Source: Alteromonas portus
GTDB taxonomy: Bacteria; Pseudomonadota; Gammaproteobacteria; Enterobacterales; Alteromonadaceae
Reading direction: 5' to 3'
Length of the DNA stretch: 64,000 bases
NCBI RefSeq assembly: GCF_005117025.1
Contig: NZ_SWCO01000005.1
Span: 558,001-622,000, forward strand
Under the pieces are notes generated by a model. It made no database searches. It was not told where the DNA came from and saw only the letters and a list, made by a program, of their open reading frames with translations. Each line of letters opens with the position of its first letter. Position 1 is the stretch's first letter. A program made the translations under genes and the position numbers. Below, piece after piece: positions 34,295-44,201 of the stretch.

Positions 34295-36544
34295 TTACGC
34301 AGCGTTTTGACCGCCATCAATCGCTTTAAGCGTTTGCGATGCAGGAACAAGTTCCATATCGAATGTGTATTCGTCTACACGAACTGCTAGCTTGCGCTTT
34401 TCGTTGTAGTCGTGAAGCTTAGCGGCTTCATCCGCCGTTACTACACCTTTTTCTTGTAGCTTGTTCAGTGCATGTTCAAAAGAAATGAACGGCACTACAG
34501 GCTCTTTGCGAAGTGCTTTCTGCACTTTACCAAGAAGATGCGCTACTGCATGCTTCGCTTTGAACGCTTGCTCGTTGATGTCGTTGCCGTCTCCCGGCGT
34601 AACGCGAACAAGGTGAGTAAGCTGATCTTTCACGCTGTTATCCTGCATAGACGCGATTGAAAGCTCACGCACTAGGTCATCGCTAATACCTGCTACACTG
34701 TTGGTGTAGGTGTTGGTAAGAAGACGCATTAGACCGCGTGTTGCTGTGTTCGGGAAATTGTTGATGAAGTTAACAATTGCCTGATCAGCTTGTTGTAAAG
34801 ACCACTGCATCGCGTATTCGAAATACGGAAGTGCAAGCTTTCTGTCTTCAATGCGCTGCTCGTAAAAACGAATTGCTGCCATTGCACCGTATAGGTAGCT
34901 CATTACATCACCTAGACGTGCCGATAGAAGCTCAGCTTTCTTAAGATCACCGCCTAGTACAGCTAACGATAAATCAGCAAGTGGCGCTAGTTTTGCAGAG
35001 ATGCTGTTTACACGCTTCTCGTACTTACGAACTTCTGGCAACGCCGACTCGCTTTCACGTAGGAAAGGAAGGTAGCCTTTACCTAAGCTGCGGAACGCAT
35101 TTTTAACGCTGAAGCCAACAGTTTTGCGAAGTACTTTGTTAAACTCTGCATCCGCTGAACTTTCGTTACTGTGGATCAGGTCAACCATGTCTTTAAGGTA
35201 AGGGTGACAACGCATTGCACCTTGACCAAAAATCATTAGGTTACGAGTAAGAATGTTTGCACCTTCTACCGTAATTGCGATAGGAAGCGCAGCATAACCG
35301 CCCGCTAACGTATTCTGAGGACCACGCTGAATCGCCTTACCCGCTTGAATATCCATAGCAGAGTTCATCACGTCACGGCCTAGTTCGGTCATGTGATACT
35401 TTGCAATAGCGGTAACTACTGATGGCTTAACGCCTAGGCCTAGACCTTCAGTTGTTAACACACGCATCGCTTCAAGTAAGAACGTCTTACCCGCGATGTC
35501 TGCCATTTTCTCTTGAATACCTTCAAAGCGACCAATTGGAAGACCAAACTGCTCACGTACGAATGAATACTCAACCGTGCCTTTAAATGCTGATTGTGCA
35601 GTTGCCACACCCATTGCTGGAAGTGAAATACCACGACCTGCACCTAGACAGCTAACTAGCATCTGCCAACCACGACCGATGTTCTTCTGACCGCCGATAA
35701 TGAAGTCCATAGGAATGAACACATCTTGACCACGAGTCGTACCGTTATAGAAACGTACGCCCATAGGGTCGTGACGGTTACCTAATTCAACACCTGGGTG
35801 AGACTTAGGTAGAAGAGCACAGGTAATGCCAAGCTCTAGTTTGTCGCCAAGTAGTTGGTCTGGGTCGAACACTTTAAATGCAAGACCTAGTACGGTGGCA
35901 ATTGGTGCAAGCGTAATGTAGCGCTTGTCCCAGCTTACGCGTAAACCAAGTACTTCTTCACCGTTGAATTCACCTTTAGTTACGATAGCCGCGTCTGGAA
36001 TAGCACCCGCGTCAGAGCCTGCTTCTGGGCTTGTTAGCGCGAAGCATGGAATATCGCGACCATCTGCAAGGCGAGGTAGCCAGTAGTCTTGCTGCTCAGT
36101 TGTACCGTAGTGCATAAGAAGCTCACCTGGGCCTAACGAGTTAGGAACCATTACGGTTACTGCGATTGCACCGCTTTTCGCTGCAATTGTGGCTACGATA
36201 GTCGAGTTTGCATAAGGGCTAAATTCAAGACCACCAAATTTCTTTGGGATAATCATAGAGAAGAAACGGTTCTTGCCTAGGAAATCTAAAACTTCCTGAG
36301 GAATGTGCTTGCCGTTACCTAGTTCGAAATCATCGATCATGTTCAGTAACTCGGTTACTGGACCATCCATGAATGCTTGTTCATCCGCACTCAGTTTTGC
36401 CTGAGGGATATCGCGCAGCGCCTGCATGTCAGGCTTACCCTGATAAATTGAAGATTCAATCCACACGTCACCCGCATCTAGGGCTTCTTGTTCTGTGATT
36501 GAAATTGGGGGTAATACTTTCTTTAAGCTAGTTCTGATACTCAT
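34295..36544 (-). CDS. fadE: FadE-type acyl-CoA dehydrogenase
   Basis: A 749-residue acyl-CoA dehydrogenase of the long FadE class, with a C-terminal extension of the DUF1974 type. E. coli FadE is 814 residues and begins with membrane helices that are absent here. The dehydrogenase core is visible: LTSPEAGSDAGAIPDA, YNGTTRGQDVFIPMDF, and RGISLPAMGVATAQSAFKG with REQFGLPIGRFEGIQEKMAD. It performs the first step of fatty-acid beta-oxidation. GGATGAG lies upstream of ATG. It is divergent from the RND envelope operon, and the shared intergenic region has a 24-bp near-palindrome that might be a lipid-responsive operator. Confidence 0.92.
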   Translation of the reverse strand: MSIRTSLKKVLPPISITEQEALDAGDVWIESSIYQGKPDMQALRDIPQAKLSADEQAFMDGPVTELLNMIDDFELGNGKHIPQEVLDFLGKNRFFSMIIPKKFGGLEFSPYANSTIVATIAAKSGAIAVTVMVPNSLGPGELLMHYGTTEQQDYWLPRLADGRDIPCFALTSPEAGSDAGAIPDAAIVTKGEFNGEEVLGLRVSWDKRYITLAPIATVLGLAFKVFDPDQLLGDKLELGITCALLPKSHPGVELGNRHDPMGVRFYNGTTRGQDVFIPMDFIIGGQKNIGRGWQMLVSCLGAGRGISLPAMGVATAQSAFKGTVEYSFVREQFGLPIGRFEGIQEKMADIAGKTFLLEAMRVLTTEGLGLGVKPSVVTAIAKYHMTELGRDVMNSAMDIQAGKAIQRGPQNTLAGGYAALPIAITVEGANILTRNLMIFGQGAMRCHPYLKDMVDLIHSNESSADAEFNKVLRKTVGFSVKNAFRSLGKGYLPFLRESESALPEVRKYEKRVNSISAKLAPLADLSLAVLGGDLKKAELLSARLGDVMSYLYGAMAAIRFYEQRIEDRKLALPYFEYAMQWSLQQADQAIVNFINNFPNTATRGLMRLLTNTYTNSVAGISDDLVRELSIASMQDNSVKDQLTHLVRVTPGDGNDINEQAFKAKHAVAHLLGKVQKALRKEPVVPFISFEHALNKLQEKGVVTADEAAKLHDYNEKRKLAVRVDEYTFDMELVPASQTLKAIDGGQNAA

Positions 36545-36617
36545 AATAACTCATCCGCTCATCTGACCAGTTGTGTAGGTTAATACTACACCTTATTCAC
36601 AAAAGATCAAAAAAAAT

Positions 36618-36641
36618 CACTAATTTAAACGTTAATTAGTG
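36618..36641. promoter_or_regulatory. Inverted repeat between fadE and the RND operon
   Basis: CACTAATT (36618-36625) and AATTAGTG (36634-36641) flank an 8-base centre containing AACGTT. Its location in the divergent region, 74 bases from fadE and 164 from the RND start, suits a TetR- or GntR-type operator for lipid genes. Confidence 0.45.
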
Positions 36642-36804
36642 TTAATGTTGCCGTTTATCATAGACTTAGTAGATAAAACAAAATGTATTGTGTCAGCAGA
36701 ATATACGTACGTGCAGTTATTTATGATGATTAAATTTTTGTGTGGGTTATGTTAATTGCTGTTTTCAATGTAAAATTTCGTTATACAAAACCAAGGATAC
36801 TGTG

Positions 36805-39099
36805 ATGAGTCACACACCTAGCAGCGCGCCAGTAGCAATAAGATTCCCTGTCATAACGCTAATTTTAGTCCTAGTGGTCACAGCCATTTCTCTTATCGGA
36901 GCTCAAAACTTATATTTCCGCGGGGACTATAAGGTATTTTTCGAGCCTGACGACCCACAACGGCTTGCTTTTGAAGAAATGCAGAACATTTTCAATAAAA
37001 GCGAAAATGTTGCTTTCATGGTAGTGCCTAGCGACGGTCAGGTACTAAAACCTTCCACGCTTATGCTAGTAAACGAATTAACAGAAGCTGCATGGCAATT
37101 ACCTTTGTCTACAAGAGTCGAATCAATATCGAATTATCAAAACACTTTTGATGACGAAGGCGATTTAATTGTTGAAGATTTAATTACTGCAGAGAAGCTC
37201 TCAAAAGAAGCTATTGCAAACATCGCTCAAGTACTTTCTCGCAGTCCAGAAGTCTACGGTCGACTCATATCAAGAACAACAGATGTTACCGTTATCGATA
37301 CGACAATTCAGTTACCTGATGGCGATCAAACCCAGCAAGTAATTGAAATAGCCGAAGCTGCAAAACAAATCAAATCTCACTTTGAGAGTAAATATCCCGA
37401 CCATGACATTTACTTGAATGGCATGGTGATCATGAACGATGCGTTCGCCGTGGCTGCACAGCAAGATGCCGAAACATTAATACCCTTAATGTTTTTGCTA
37501 ATTTTTATTGCGATTGCTTTGATTGTGAAATCGCTTTGGGCAGCAATATTCACATTAGTAGTAGTGATTTTTTCCGTAGCGATTACTGTAGGTTTGACAG
37601 GCTGGCTTGGCGTTTATTTAAGCACTGCTACTGTGAATGCGCCGACTATGATCTCAACACTTGCCGTTGCAGACTGTATTCATATTATAGTCGGAGCGAA
37701 GTACTACCTAAACCAAGGATTGGCTAATAAAGATGCAATTAAAAAGAGTGTTGAGGTAAATAAAAAGCCTATCTTCATTACCAGTATAACTACTGCTATA
37801 GGGTTTGTTATGCTAAATTTCTCTGCTGTACCTGTTCTCTCCCACTTAGGCAACATGACAGCTGTTGGTGTAATGCTGGCTTGTGTTTTTTCACTCACAG
37901 TATTACCGTCACTTCTAACCCTGCGACCTCTCAAGCCGTCTGTTTCGGTAAACAATTCAGTATTCTCTACGTGGGCAACCTTAGTTAATCGGAACCATCG
38001 GACATTGCTTCCTATTTCGCTCCTCGTCATTGTGGTAATTAGCCTATTTGCTACAAATAATGTTTTAAACGATGTTGCGGTTAAATATTTCGATGAACGT
38101 AGTTCGTTTAGGCAAGCTGTAGAAGTAAACGAGGAAAAGCTTGGTGGGATGTCAAATATTGACTTCGTAATTTACACTGACCAATCATACGGTGTTACAG
38201 ACCCTGGCTTTTTAAAGCAGATAGAGGAATTTTCTAAATGGTTACGGGCGCGAAGTGAAGTCAACCACGTTTTAACTTTTACCGATACGCTTAAACGCTT
38301 GAACCGCAACATGAATGGCGATGACCAAAACTTTAATGTAATACCCGCGGATGGCGAGCTCGCATCCCAGTATTTATTATTGTATGAAATGTCTCTGCCA
38401 TTTGGGTTAGACCTTGGTAACCAAATTGATATAGATAAGTCAGCACTTCGAATAATTGCGCTTACTGAAAACTTGGGAAGTCGCGATATAACAACGCTTG
38501 AAAGAGAGGCAAAAGATTATTTTGCGAGTCTGTCGGACGATTATAGAATTGAAGCAGCAAGCCCACCGTTGATGTTTGCCCACATCGGAGAGCGAAATAT
38601 GAAAAACATGGTGTGGGGAAGTGTTTTCGCACTTGTCTTGATTTCCATACTCATTTTATTTGCTTTGAGGTCGATAAAGCTTGGTGGCATAAGTTTAATA
38701 ACAAACCTACTGCCTGCCGCGATAGGATTCGGAGTATGGGGAATTATCTCAGGTGAAATAAACATGGCACTTTCTGTTGTTATAAGTATGACGATGGGAA
38801 TAATAGTAGATGATACCGTTCACTTTTTGACAAAATATCAGACCGCTAGAGAGCATGGTTCAAGCGCAAGAGAAAGTGTTGTTTATGCCTTTGAAACGGT
38901 GGGAATGGCTTTAACGACTACGACAATTGTTCTTACTATAGGTTTTGCCGTGTTAGCATCTTCAAGCTTTGTCTTAAATGCACACATGGGTATGCTGACA
39001 ATCATTATTATCGTGGCCGCATTAATTGTTGATTTTATCTTTCTGCCTGCGTTGCTCGCATGGCTAGAAGACACTAAAACGGCCCAGAAGGAGTCTTAA
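36805..39099 (+). CDS. RND/MMPL-superfamily transporter
   Basis: A 764-residue inner-membrane transporter of the MMPL-like RND class: two repeats, each with a large periplasmic loop and a helix bundle. TM4-type motifs are visible as LAVADCIHIIVGAKYYL in the first half and GIIVDDTVHFLTKYQTAREHG in the second; the acidic residues should carry the proton path. ATG 36805 has AAGGA seven bases upstream; an in-frame start 21 codons earlier is rejected. It heads a four-gene operon with a LolA-like protein and two barrel proteins. Such sets elsewhere move lipids or hydrophobic compounds across the envelope; the substrate here is unknown. Confidence 0.88.
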   Translation: MSHTPSSAPVAIRFPVITLILVLVVTAISLIGAQNLYFRGDYKVFFEPDDPQRLAFEEMQNIFNKSENVAFMVVPSDGQVLKPSTLMLVNELTEAAWQLPLSTRVESISNYQNTFDDEGDLIVEDLITAEKLSKEAIANIAQVLSRSPEVYGRLISRTTDVTVIDTTIQLPDGDQTQQVIEIAEAAKQIKSHFESKYPDHDIYLNGMVIMNDAFAVAAQQDAETLIPLMFLLIFIAIALIVKSLWAAIFTLVVVIFSVAITVGLTGWLGVYLSTATVNAPTMISTLAVADCIHIIVGAKYYLNQGLANKDAIKKSVEVNKKPIFITSITTAIGFVMLNFSAVPVLSHLGNMTAVGVMLACVFSLTVLPSLLTLRPLKPSVSVNNSVFSTWATLVNRNHRTLLPISLLVIVVISLFATNNVLNDVAVKYFDERSSFRQAVEVNEEKLGGMSNIDFVIYTDQSYGVTDPGFLKQIEEFSKWLRARSEVNHVLTFTDTLKRLNRNMNGDDQNFNVIPADGELASQYLLLYEMSLPFGLDLGNQIDIDKSALRIIALTENLGSRDITTLEREAKDYFASLSDDYRIEAASPPLMFAHIGERNMKNMVWGSVFALVLISILILFALRSIKLGGISLITNLLPAAIGFGVWGIISGEINMALSVVISMTMGIIVDDTVHFLTKYQTAREHGSSARESVVYAFETVGMALTTTTIVLTIGFAVLASSSFVLNAHMGMLTIIIIVAALIVDFIFLPALLAWLEDTKTAQKES

Positions 39100-39100
39100 T

Positions 39101-39895
39101 ATGAATTTTCTCTCGCGCATAGTATTGATTACAGCATTAGGTTGTACCGCTAGCTACGGTTTAGCTTCAGAGATAAAGGGTGATGAAAAGGCCATCGCTA
39201 TAGCTAAAGAGCGCAAGGCCAGAGATACTGGTTGGGGAGCTAATGAGGCGAAAGTTCTGATGCTTTTGAAAAATTCTCAGGGAAAAGAAGCGACGAGAAA
39301 ACTTGAAGTTAAGTCTCTGGAAGTAAAAGATGACGGAGATAAGGCACTTACCGTTTTTGAATCCCCTAGAGATGTAAAGGGTACTGCATTTTTAAGTTTC
39401 TCTCATGCGCTTGAAGCTGATGAACAATGGATATTCTTGCCAGCGTTGAAGCGTGTAAAGCGCATATCGTCGCAAAGCAAAAGCGGCCCTTTCGTAGGTA
39501 GTGAGTTTGCCTTTGAAGATATGACATCGTACGAAGTGGAAAAGTTTTCGTACACATTCTTGGGAGAGGAAGAAGTAAATGGGGAGGCCTGTTTCGTTTT
39601 AAAGCAAGTTCCAGAATATGATTTCTCAGGATACTCTTATCAAAAAGTTTGGATAGATAAATCACATTATCGTGTTCAGAAAGTTGAGTTTTTCGACCGC
39701 AAAGAGTCATTGTTAAAAACGCTTTATTTATCAGATTACAAACAATACAAAAACAAATTTTGGCGCCCTATGAAAAGCTTGATGCGAAATGTACAAACTA
39801 AAAAGTCGACGTCTTTGATTACCGAAGAATTAACTTTTGACACAGATTTACAAGAAAGTGACTTCGACAAAAACAGATTAAAGAGAGTTCGATGA
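39101..39895 (+). CDS. LolA-like outer-membrane lipoprotein-sorting family protein
   Basis: A 264-residue periplasmic protein with signal peptide (cleavage near GLA-SEI). The fold pattern is that of the COG2834/LolA-like family: GTAFLSFSHALEADEQWIFL, then ALKRVKRISSQSKSGPFVGS, then EDMTSYEVEKF. These proteins form a half-barrel that carries lipid-like cargo. ATG is one base past the RND stop with AAGGAG upstream. It probably shuttles the RND substrate across the periplasm. Confidence 0.85.
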   Translation: MNFLSRIVLITALGCTASYGLASEIKGDEKAIAIAKERKARDTGWGANEAKVLMLLKNSQGKEATRKLEVKSLEVKDDGDKALTVFESPRDVKGTAFLSFSHALEADEQWIFLPALKRVKRISSQSKSGPFVGSEFAFEDMTSYEVEKFSYTFLGEEEVNGEACFVLKQVPEYDFSGYSYQKVWIDKSHYRVQKVEFFDRKESLLKTLYLSDYKQYKNKFWRPMKSLMRNVQTKKSTSLITEELTFDTDLQESDFDKNRLKRVR

Positions 39896-41076
39896 TTAGA
39901 AAAGCGGTTGCACTGTCACTAATTGTCAACTTTACCTCTTTTGCCAATTCTGCGGAACTCACCGGCTCTGCGGGCCTTGATTTACGTTATTATTTGCAGG
40001 ATTCGTTGTATCCACAGCAAGAGCGTACGTATGCTTCTGCTTATCTTTCTCCCGAAATCTATGCTGAGTTCAACGATGGCCAAGATACGCTAATTTTCAA
40101 TCCTTTTTATCGTGTGGATGAGCACGATAGTGAACGCACACATGGCGATATTAGAGAATTGCAGTGGGCGCATTACCGAGATACTTGGGAAACAAAGGTT
40201 GGCATAGGTAAGGTGTTTTGGGGGCAAACTGAGTCTGTGCACCTCGTGGACATTATCAACCAGACCGATTCGGTAGAGTCTGTAGATGGTGAAGCCAAGT
40301 TAGGCCAACCAATGGTGAACGTTTCATATTTTACAGACTATGGGAATTTTTCAGTTTTCGTTTTGCCCTATTTCCGCGAGCGAACGTTTCAAAGTACTGA
40401 GGGAAGGCTTCGCCCGCCATTGGCGATTTCAGATGCTATTTACGAATCATCAAGTGAAGAGAGTAACCTTGATTACGCACTTAGGTGGCAATCTTCGATC
40501 GATGACTGGGAAGTAGGACTTTCGTATTTCTCTGGTACCACAAGGGAGCCTGAATTAATTACGCAAATTTCCGATTCAGGAGAACTGTCTATAAACCCAT
40601 ATTATGCTCAGATAGAACAAGTAGGTGTAGATTTACTTAAGGTTAGCGGAGCATGGCTACTCAAAATGGAAAGTATTTATAGACAGGGGCAGTCTGAAGA
40701 CTTTGCGGCATTGGTTGCGGGGTTCGAGTACACTCAGGAAGGTGTATTTGGCAGTAGGTATGGGCTTGGTTATTTAGCAGAGTATCAATACGATGAGCGG
40801 GACGATAATTTCTTTGCTATAGCTCAGAACGATATGATGCTTGGTTTGCGGATTATGGCTAACGATATTGCCGGTAGTGAAATACTTGTGGGGTTCGTAC
40901 AAGATTTAGATGCTACGTCAACGTACTCTGCCTATATCGAAGCAAGTAGTAGATTATCAGCGAATTGGCGATGGACGTTAGATGGTTATTTTTTCTCATC
41001 TGACGACCAAGATGATCCCTTCTTTTTCTTAAGAAGAGATGACCATATACAATTTTCACTAGAGTACTATTTTTGA
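39892..41076 (+). CDS. Outer-membrane beta-barrel protein of the RND operon
   Basis: A 394-residue protein with a signal peptide (cleavage near NSA-ELT) and alternating aromatic strands ending in SLEYYF, an outer-membrane barrel signature. It overlaps the LolA-like gene by four bases (ATGA), so translation is coupled. Its position recalls the DUF1302-type barrels found next to RND/LolA-like pairs, but I cannot confirm membership. It may receive the cargo at the outer membrane. Confidence 0.78.
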   Translation: MIRKAVALSLIVNFTSFANSAELTGSAGLDLRYYLQDSLYPQQERTYASAYLSPEIYAEFNDGQDTLIFNPFYRVDEHDSERTHGDIRELQWAHYRDTWETKVGIGKVFWGQTESVHLVDIINQTDSVESVDGEAKLGQPMVNVSYFTDYGNFSVFVLPYFRERTFQSTEGRLRPPLAISDAIYESSSEESNLDYALRWQSSIDDWEVGLSYFSGTTREPELITQISDSGELSINPYYAQIEQVGVDLLKVSGAWLLKMESIYRQGQSEDFAALVAGFEYTQEGVFGSRYGLGYLAEYQYDERDDNFFAIAQNDMMLGLRIMANDIAGSEILVGFVQDLDATSTYSAYIEASSRLSANWRWTLDGYFFSSDDQDDPFFFLRRDDHIQFSLEYYF

Positions 41077-41089
41077 GGGAAAAAAATAG

Positions 41090-41620
41090 ATGAATCGGTT
41101 TTTATGGATGCTTGGTGCGATGGCGCTTGGAGTTTCTCAAGCGAATGCTGCACCTAAAACTTATGGACTAGCTACGGTAGCTTATAACGACTTCGAAACG
41201 TCAACCACAAGCGACAGCGAATTTGCCTTTAGTCTTGCCTTTGGTAAACAAATACATAGACAGTGGTACGCGGAAGCTGGCTATATCAGTCTTTTTGACT
41301 ATGCAAAAAATGAGAACGAAAATAAAGGCGATGCCCTCTATCTTGCGCTCTTAGGTAAGGCAAGTGGTGGTACAGGGGAGTTATTTTACAAATTAGGTAT
41401 TGCTAAAGTAGATGTAGATCTTTCTTCAGAGTGTTCTGACGCTGGTGTGGTTACGCAATGCCGTGCTTCGGAAAGCATTGCAGCTGGAATCGCTGGTTTA
41501 GGGTTTGACTATTATGTCGGTGTTAGATCTATGATTCGCTTAGAATATGTTCATATGACTGGGGAAGACAGCTTTTCTACAAATATGGTTAACGTCGGCT
41601 TCAGATATAACTTCAATTGA
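41090..41620 (+). CDS. Small OmpA/OmpW-like beta-barrel protein
   Basis: A 176-residue exported protein (cleavage near ANA-APK). Eight or so alternating strands and the ending VNVGFRYNFN fit a small OmpA-type barrel. Two Cys (about 115 and 123) could form a disulfide loop. It starts 13 bases after the previous gene, with GAGGGA overlapping that stop. Fourth and last gene of the RND operon; role unknown. Confidence 0.75.
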   Translation: MNRFLWMLGAMALGVSQANAAPKTYGLATVAYNDFETSTTSDSEFAFSLAFGKQIHRQWYAEAGYISLFDYAKNENENKGDALYLALLGKASGGTGELFYKLGIAKVDVDLSSECSDAGVVTQCRASESIAAGIAGLGFDYYVGVRSMIRLEYVHMTGEDSFSTNMVNVGFRYNFN

Positions 41621-41692
41621 TCTTTAGCATTTTTAAATCCAAAACCCGCTTGTTAATGTAAAAGTAAGTAAATTCACAACTATGGATTTACA

Positions 41693-41950
41693 ATGAAAAA
41701 CGAATTAGACAGCAAGTTCTTACTTCAAGTTTTCGATAAGATTCGCCAACACGGTGCAAAAGAAAACGAGCAGTACAAGCTTAACGGAATAACTGCTTTT
41801 ACTGACCACGACGGATATACGCTGTACATTGAAGACGTGAATGTGAAGCTCCAGTTTGGTTTTCATAATCAGTATCACTTTGATTATGATTCAAAAGATC
41901 AGTACGAATCTTTTGAGAAGAAACTAAAGGAAATTGATAGAGAGTTCTGA
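41693..41950 (+). CDS. DUF3081-like small protein
   Basis: An 85-residue soluble protein resembling DUF3081 proteins of marine gammaproteobacteria (LDSKFLLQVFDKIRQHGAKE, then DGYTLYIEDVNVKL). The second half is acidic and aromatic. The family has no known function. It lies alone between the RND operon and the lipid A acyltransferase gene. Confidence 0.7.
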   Translation: MKNELDSKFLLQVFDKIRQHGAKENEQYKLNGITAFTDHDGYTLYIEDVNVKLQFGFHNQYHFDYDSKDQYESFEKKLKEIDREF

Positions 41951-42142
41951 GTAACGACTCCTTTCATTTTTGCTACAGCAAGTTAAAACAGGCAATTTTG
42001 TAAACGCATAGGCTAGGTGGTGATATTTAGCGAATAGTATAATCCTGTCACTGCCTGCCTTACTTGTGTTTTGACCCCTTTTATCCTAAACATTCTGTTA
42101 GTTAACTGGCCTAATTAGCCCCGCTAGAAAGCTTCTGATACA

Positions 42143-43111
42143 ATGCCGCCCACTTCATTTAAGGGAAAAGATACATTGGCGGCGGCAATAAAAGCTCCTA
42201 AGTTTAAACTGGCATTTCTTGGCCCAAAGTTCTGGCCTGTTTGGTTGGGCGTTTTCATTCTTTACTTCATTACCTGGTTACCTTTGCCTGTTATCCGTAA
42301 GGTAGGGGGCGGAGTAGGCAAGCTGATCGCTTTGGTGGTACCTAAACGAGCGAAAGTTGCAAAACGAAATATACAGCTTTGGAACCCGTCGTTGTCAGAA
42401 AGTGAAATTGAAGCACTTTACAAAGAAAACATACGTCGAACCGGCATGGCGCTATTCGAAACCGCCATGGGGTGGTGGTGGCCAGACTGGCGGGTTAAAC
42501 GTGCTATTGAAATTGAAGGTACTGAACATGTGGAGGCTGCCCTAGCAGAGGGGAAAGGCGTGTTCGGCATGGCGCTACATAACATGAACTTAGAGTTTGC
42601 ATGCCGAGGAATTGGCTTTTATCACCCGAGTATCGCCTTTTATAGAAAGCACAATAACCCGTTAATCGATTATCTTCAGTATCACGGTCGCAACCGCTCT
42701 AACAAATACATGATTGATAAGCGCAACGCTAAAGCTTTACTTGCAGCCCTTGACGATAAAGAGTTGTGTCTATATTTGCCTGACCAGGATTACGGTCCTA
42801 GGCAAAGCATATTCGTGCCATTTGGCGGCGTAAAAGAGACTGCGACCACCACGGCAACGCTTATGTTTATCAGACGAACTCACTCAGAGCCTATGATCAT
42901 AACGTCGCAGTACACAAAGCGCGGATATAAGATAAAGATATATCCACCGCTCTCTAACCTCGGCGAAATGGAAGATGTTGAGGCGCTAACGTTGCTAAAT
43001 CAACATGTCGATAGCGCCGTGAAAGAGCAGCCAGAAAGCTACTTGTGGATGCATAAGCGTTTTAAAACTCGCCCCGAGAGTAACCCTGAATCGCTCTATA
43101 AATCACTGTAA
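42143..43111 (+). CDS. LpxL/LpxM-type lipid A late acyltransferase
   Basis: A 322-residue inner-membrane acyltransferase. One N-terminal anchor helix (about 30-50) precedes the lysophospholipid-acyltransferase-like domain. The HX4D/E catalytic motif reads His146-NMNL-Glu151 (MALHNMNLEFA), matching LpxL, where the acid is Glu. PDQDYGPRQSIFVPFGG is also typical. It transfers a secondary acyl chain to Kdo2-lipid A. LpxL versus LpxM cannot be separated here. Confidence 0.9.
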   Translation: MPPTSFKGKDTLAAAIKAPKFKLAFLGPKFWPVWLGVFILYFITWLPLPVIRKVGGGVGKLIALVVPKRAKVAKRNIQLWNPSLSESEIEALYKENIRRTGMALFETAMGWWWPDWRVKRAIEIEGTEHVEAALAEGKGVFGMALHNMNLEFACRGIGFYHPSIAFYRKHNNPLIDYLQYHGRNRSNKYMIDKRNAKALLAALDDKELCLYLPDQDYGPRQSIFVPFGGVKETATTTATLMFIRRTHSEPMIITSQYTKRGYKIKIYPPLSNLGEMEDVEALTLLNQHVDSAVKEQPESYLWMHKRFKTRPESNPESLYKSL

Positions 43112-43401
43112 GATGCATTTAAAAAATATCTAAAGGTAGGAAAAATAAAAAAGTTCGGCATTTCCCACAATAATGAGTACTTGATAACGCTCCATAGCCA
43201 GGGTACGGCAACCGTTTAGGGATGAGATGTATTGCTTTGGTTTTGCTTAACAGTGAGATAGGCAGCGAACAGTGTGGTTCAATAAAATAGATATATAGGA
43301 TAATAGGTTAAACTCTAGCAGTTAGACTAAAATACGGATATTCGTATAGATTTAGCAAAACGCTTAAATCTAGTTCTTGCGCAACGGCAGATTGGTAGGT
43401 T

Positions 43402-44019
43402 ATGGGAAAAACGAGCTATTCAAGTTCTTCATTTTGGGCAAAACAAATTGGTATTGCGGTGGCACTTGTTATTGCAGCAGGCGTACTGATTTATATGCTA
43501 CAGACACACGAACAATCACCTACACCTGCGTCACAAAAAGAAGAGAAATCTGTTTCCAAGGGCCTCAGCGAGTTTTACCGTGACTTTCGAATGTCTTCAA
43601 CTGACCCGTTAGAAGATGAGCAGGGCGACTTCGTGCTCGATATTGCCGGTGTCGATCCTAATTTGGACAGTAAGTTAGCAAAAATGTCTAGTCAAACCCG
43701 TCCTGTGGAAAAGAATTGGACTGGCGAACACAAATATCGCACTTTTAAAGAAGGTAACACGCTTCGCGAGGCTATTTCACAATATGCTCAAGCGGAAGGT
43801 ATGCAGTTAATTTGGAACTTGGAACAAGACTTTGTTATTAAACATCAGTTTCAACTAGATAATACGGTTGCAGGCTCTTTAGCAAAAATTGCAAGCGCTA
43901 TAGACAGCAGTTTTGAGGGTGAAGTAAAAGCGTATTTATGTGCAGAGCAGCGTTCACTCGTTGTTACAGCAGAAGAAACGGATTTTCTTAAAAATAATTG
44001 CCGACTTGTTCGTGGGTAA
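43402..44019 (+). CDS. TcpQ-like C-terminal domain protein with one membrane anchor
   Basis: A 205-residue protein. One N-terminal membrane helix (about 14-34) leads to a linker, then a periplasmic TcpQ/PilL-type domain (TLREAISQYAQAEGMQLIWN, then FQLDNTVAGSLAKIASAI). Such domains occur in type IV pilus and secretion assemblies. No pilus gene is adjacent, so this is an orphan. A 290-bp gap before it shows no clear signal. Confidence 0.75.
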   Translation: MGKTSYSSSSFWAKQIGIAVALVIAAGVLIYMLQTHEQSPTPASQKEEKSVSKGLSEFYRDFRMSSTDPLEDEQGDFVLDIAGVDPNLDSKLAKMSSQTRPVEKNWTGEHKYRTFKEGNTLREAISQYAQAEGMQLIWNLEQDFVIKHQFQLDNTVAGSLAKIASAIDSSFEGEVKAYLCAEQRSLVVTAEETDFLKNNCRLVRG

Positions 44020-44086
44020 TAGCTTGCTTACAAGGCCCACTTTTCAATAAGTGACGTTAAAAAAATTCAAAGGCTTCATGGTAATC

Positions 44087-44116
44087 AGACTAACTTACAT
44101 TTGTTAAAGTTAGTCT
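44087..44116. terminator. Convergent-gene hairpin between the TcpQ-like gene and glnE
   Basis: Arms AGACTAACTT (44087-44096) and AAGTTAGTCT (44107-44116) are perfect 10-bp complements around a 10-base loop. It sits between two convergent stops. T-runs are weak. Confidence 0.5.
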
Positions 44117-44201
44117 TCTGATGCCATCGATAACCTTTTTTGTTTCAGTACCAACACCTGCACATCTTGGTCATATTTATAATATGATCAGGTTACCTAG
44201 T

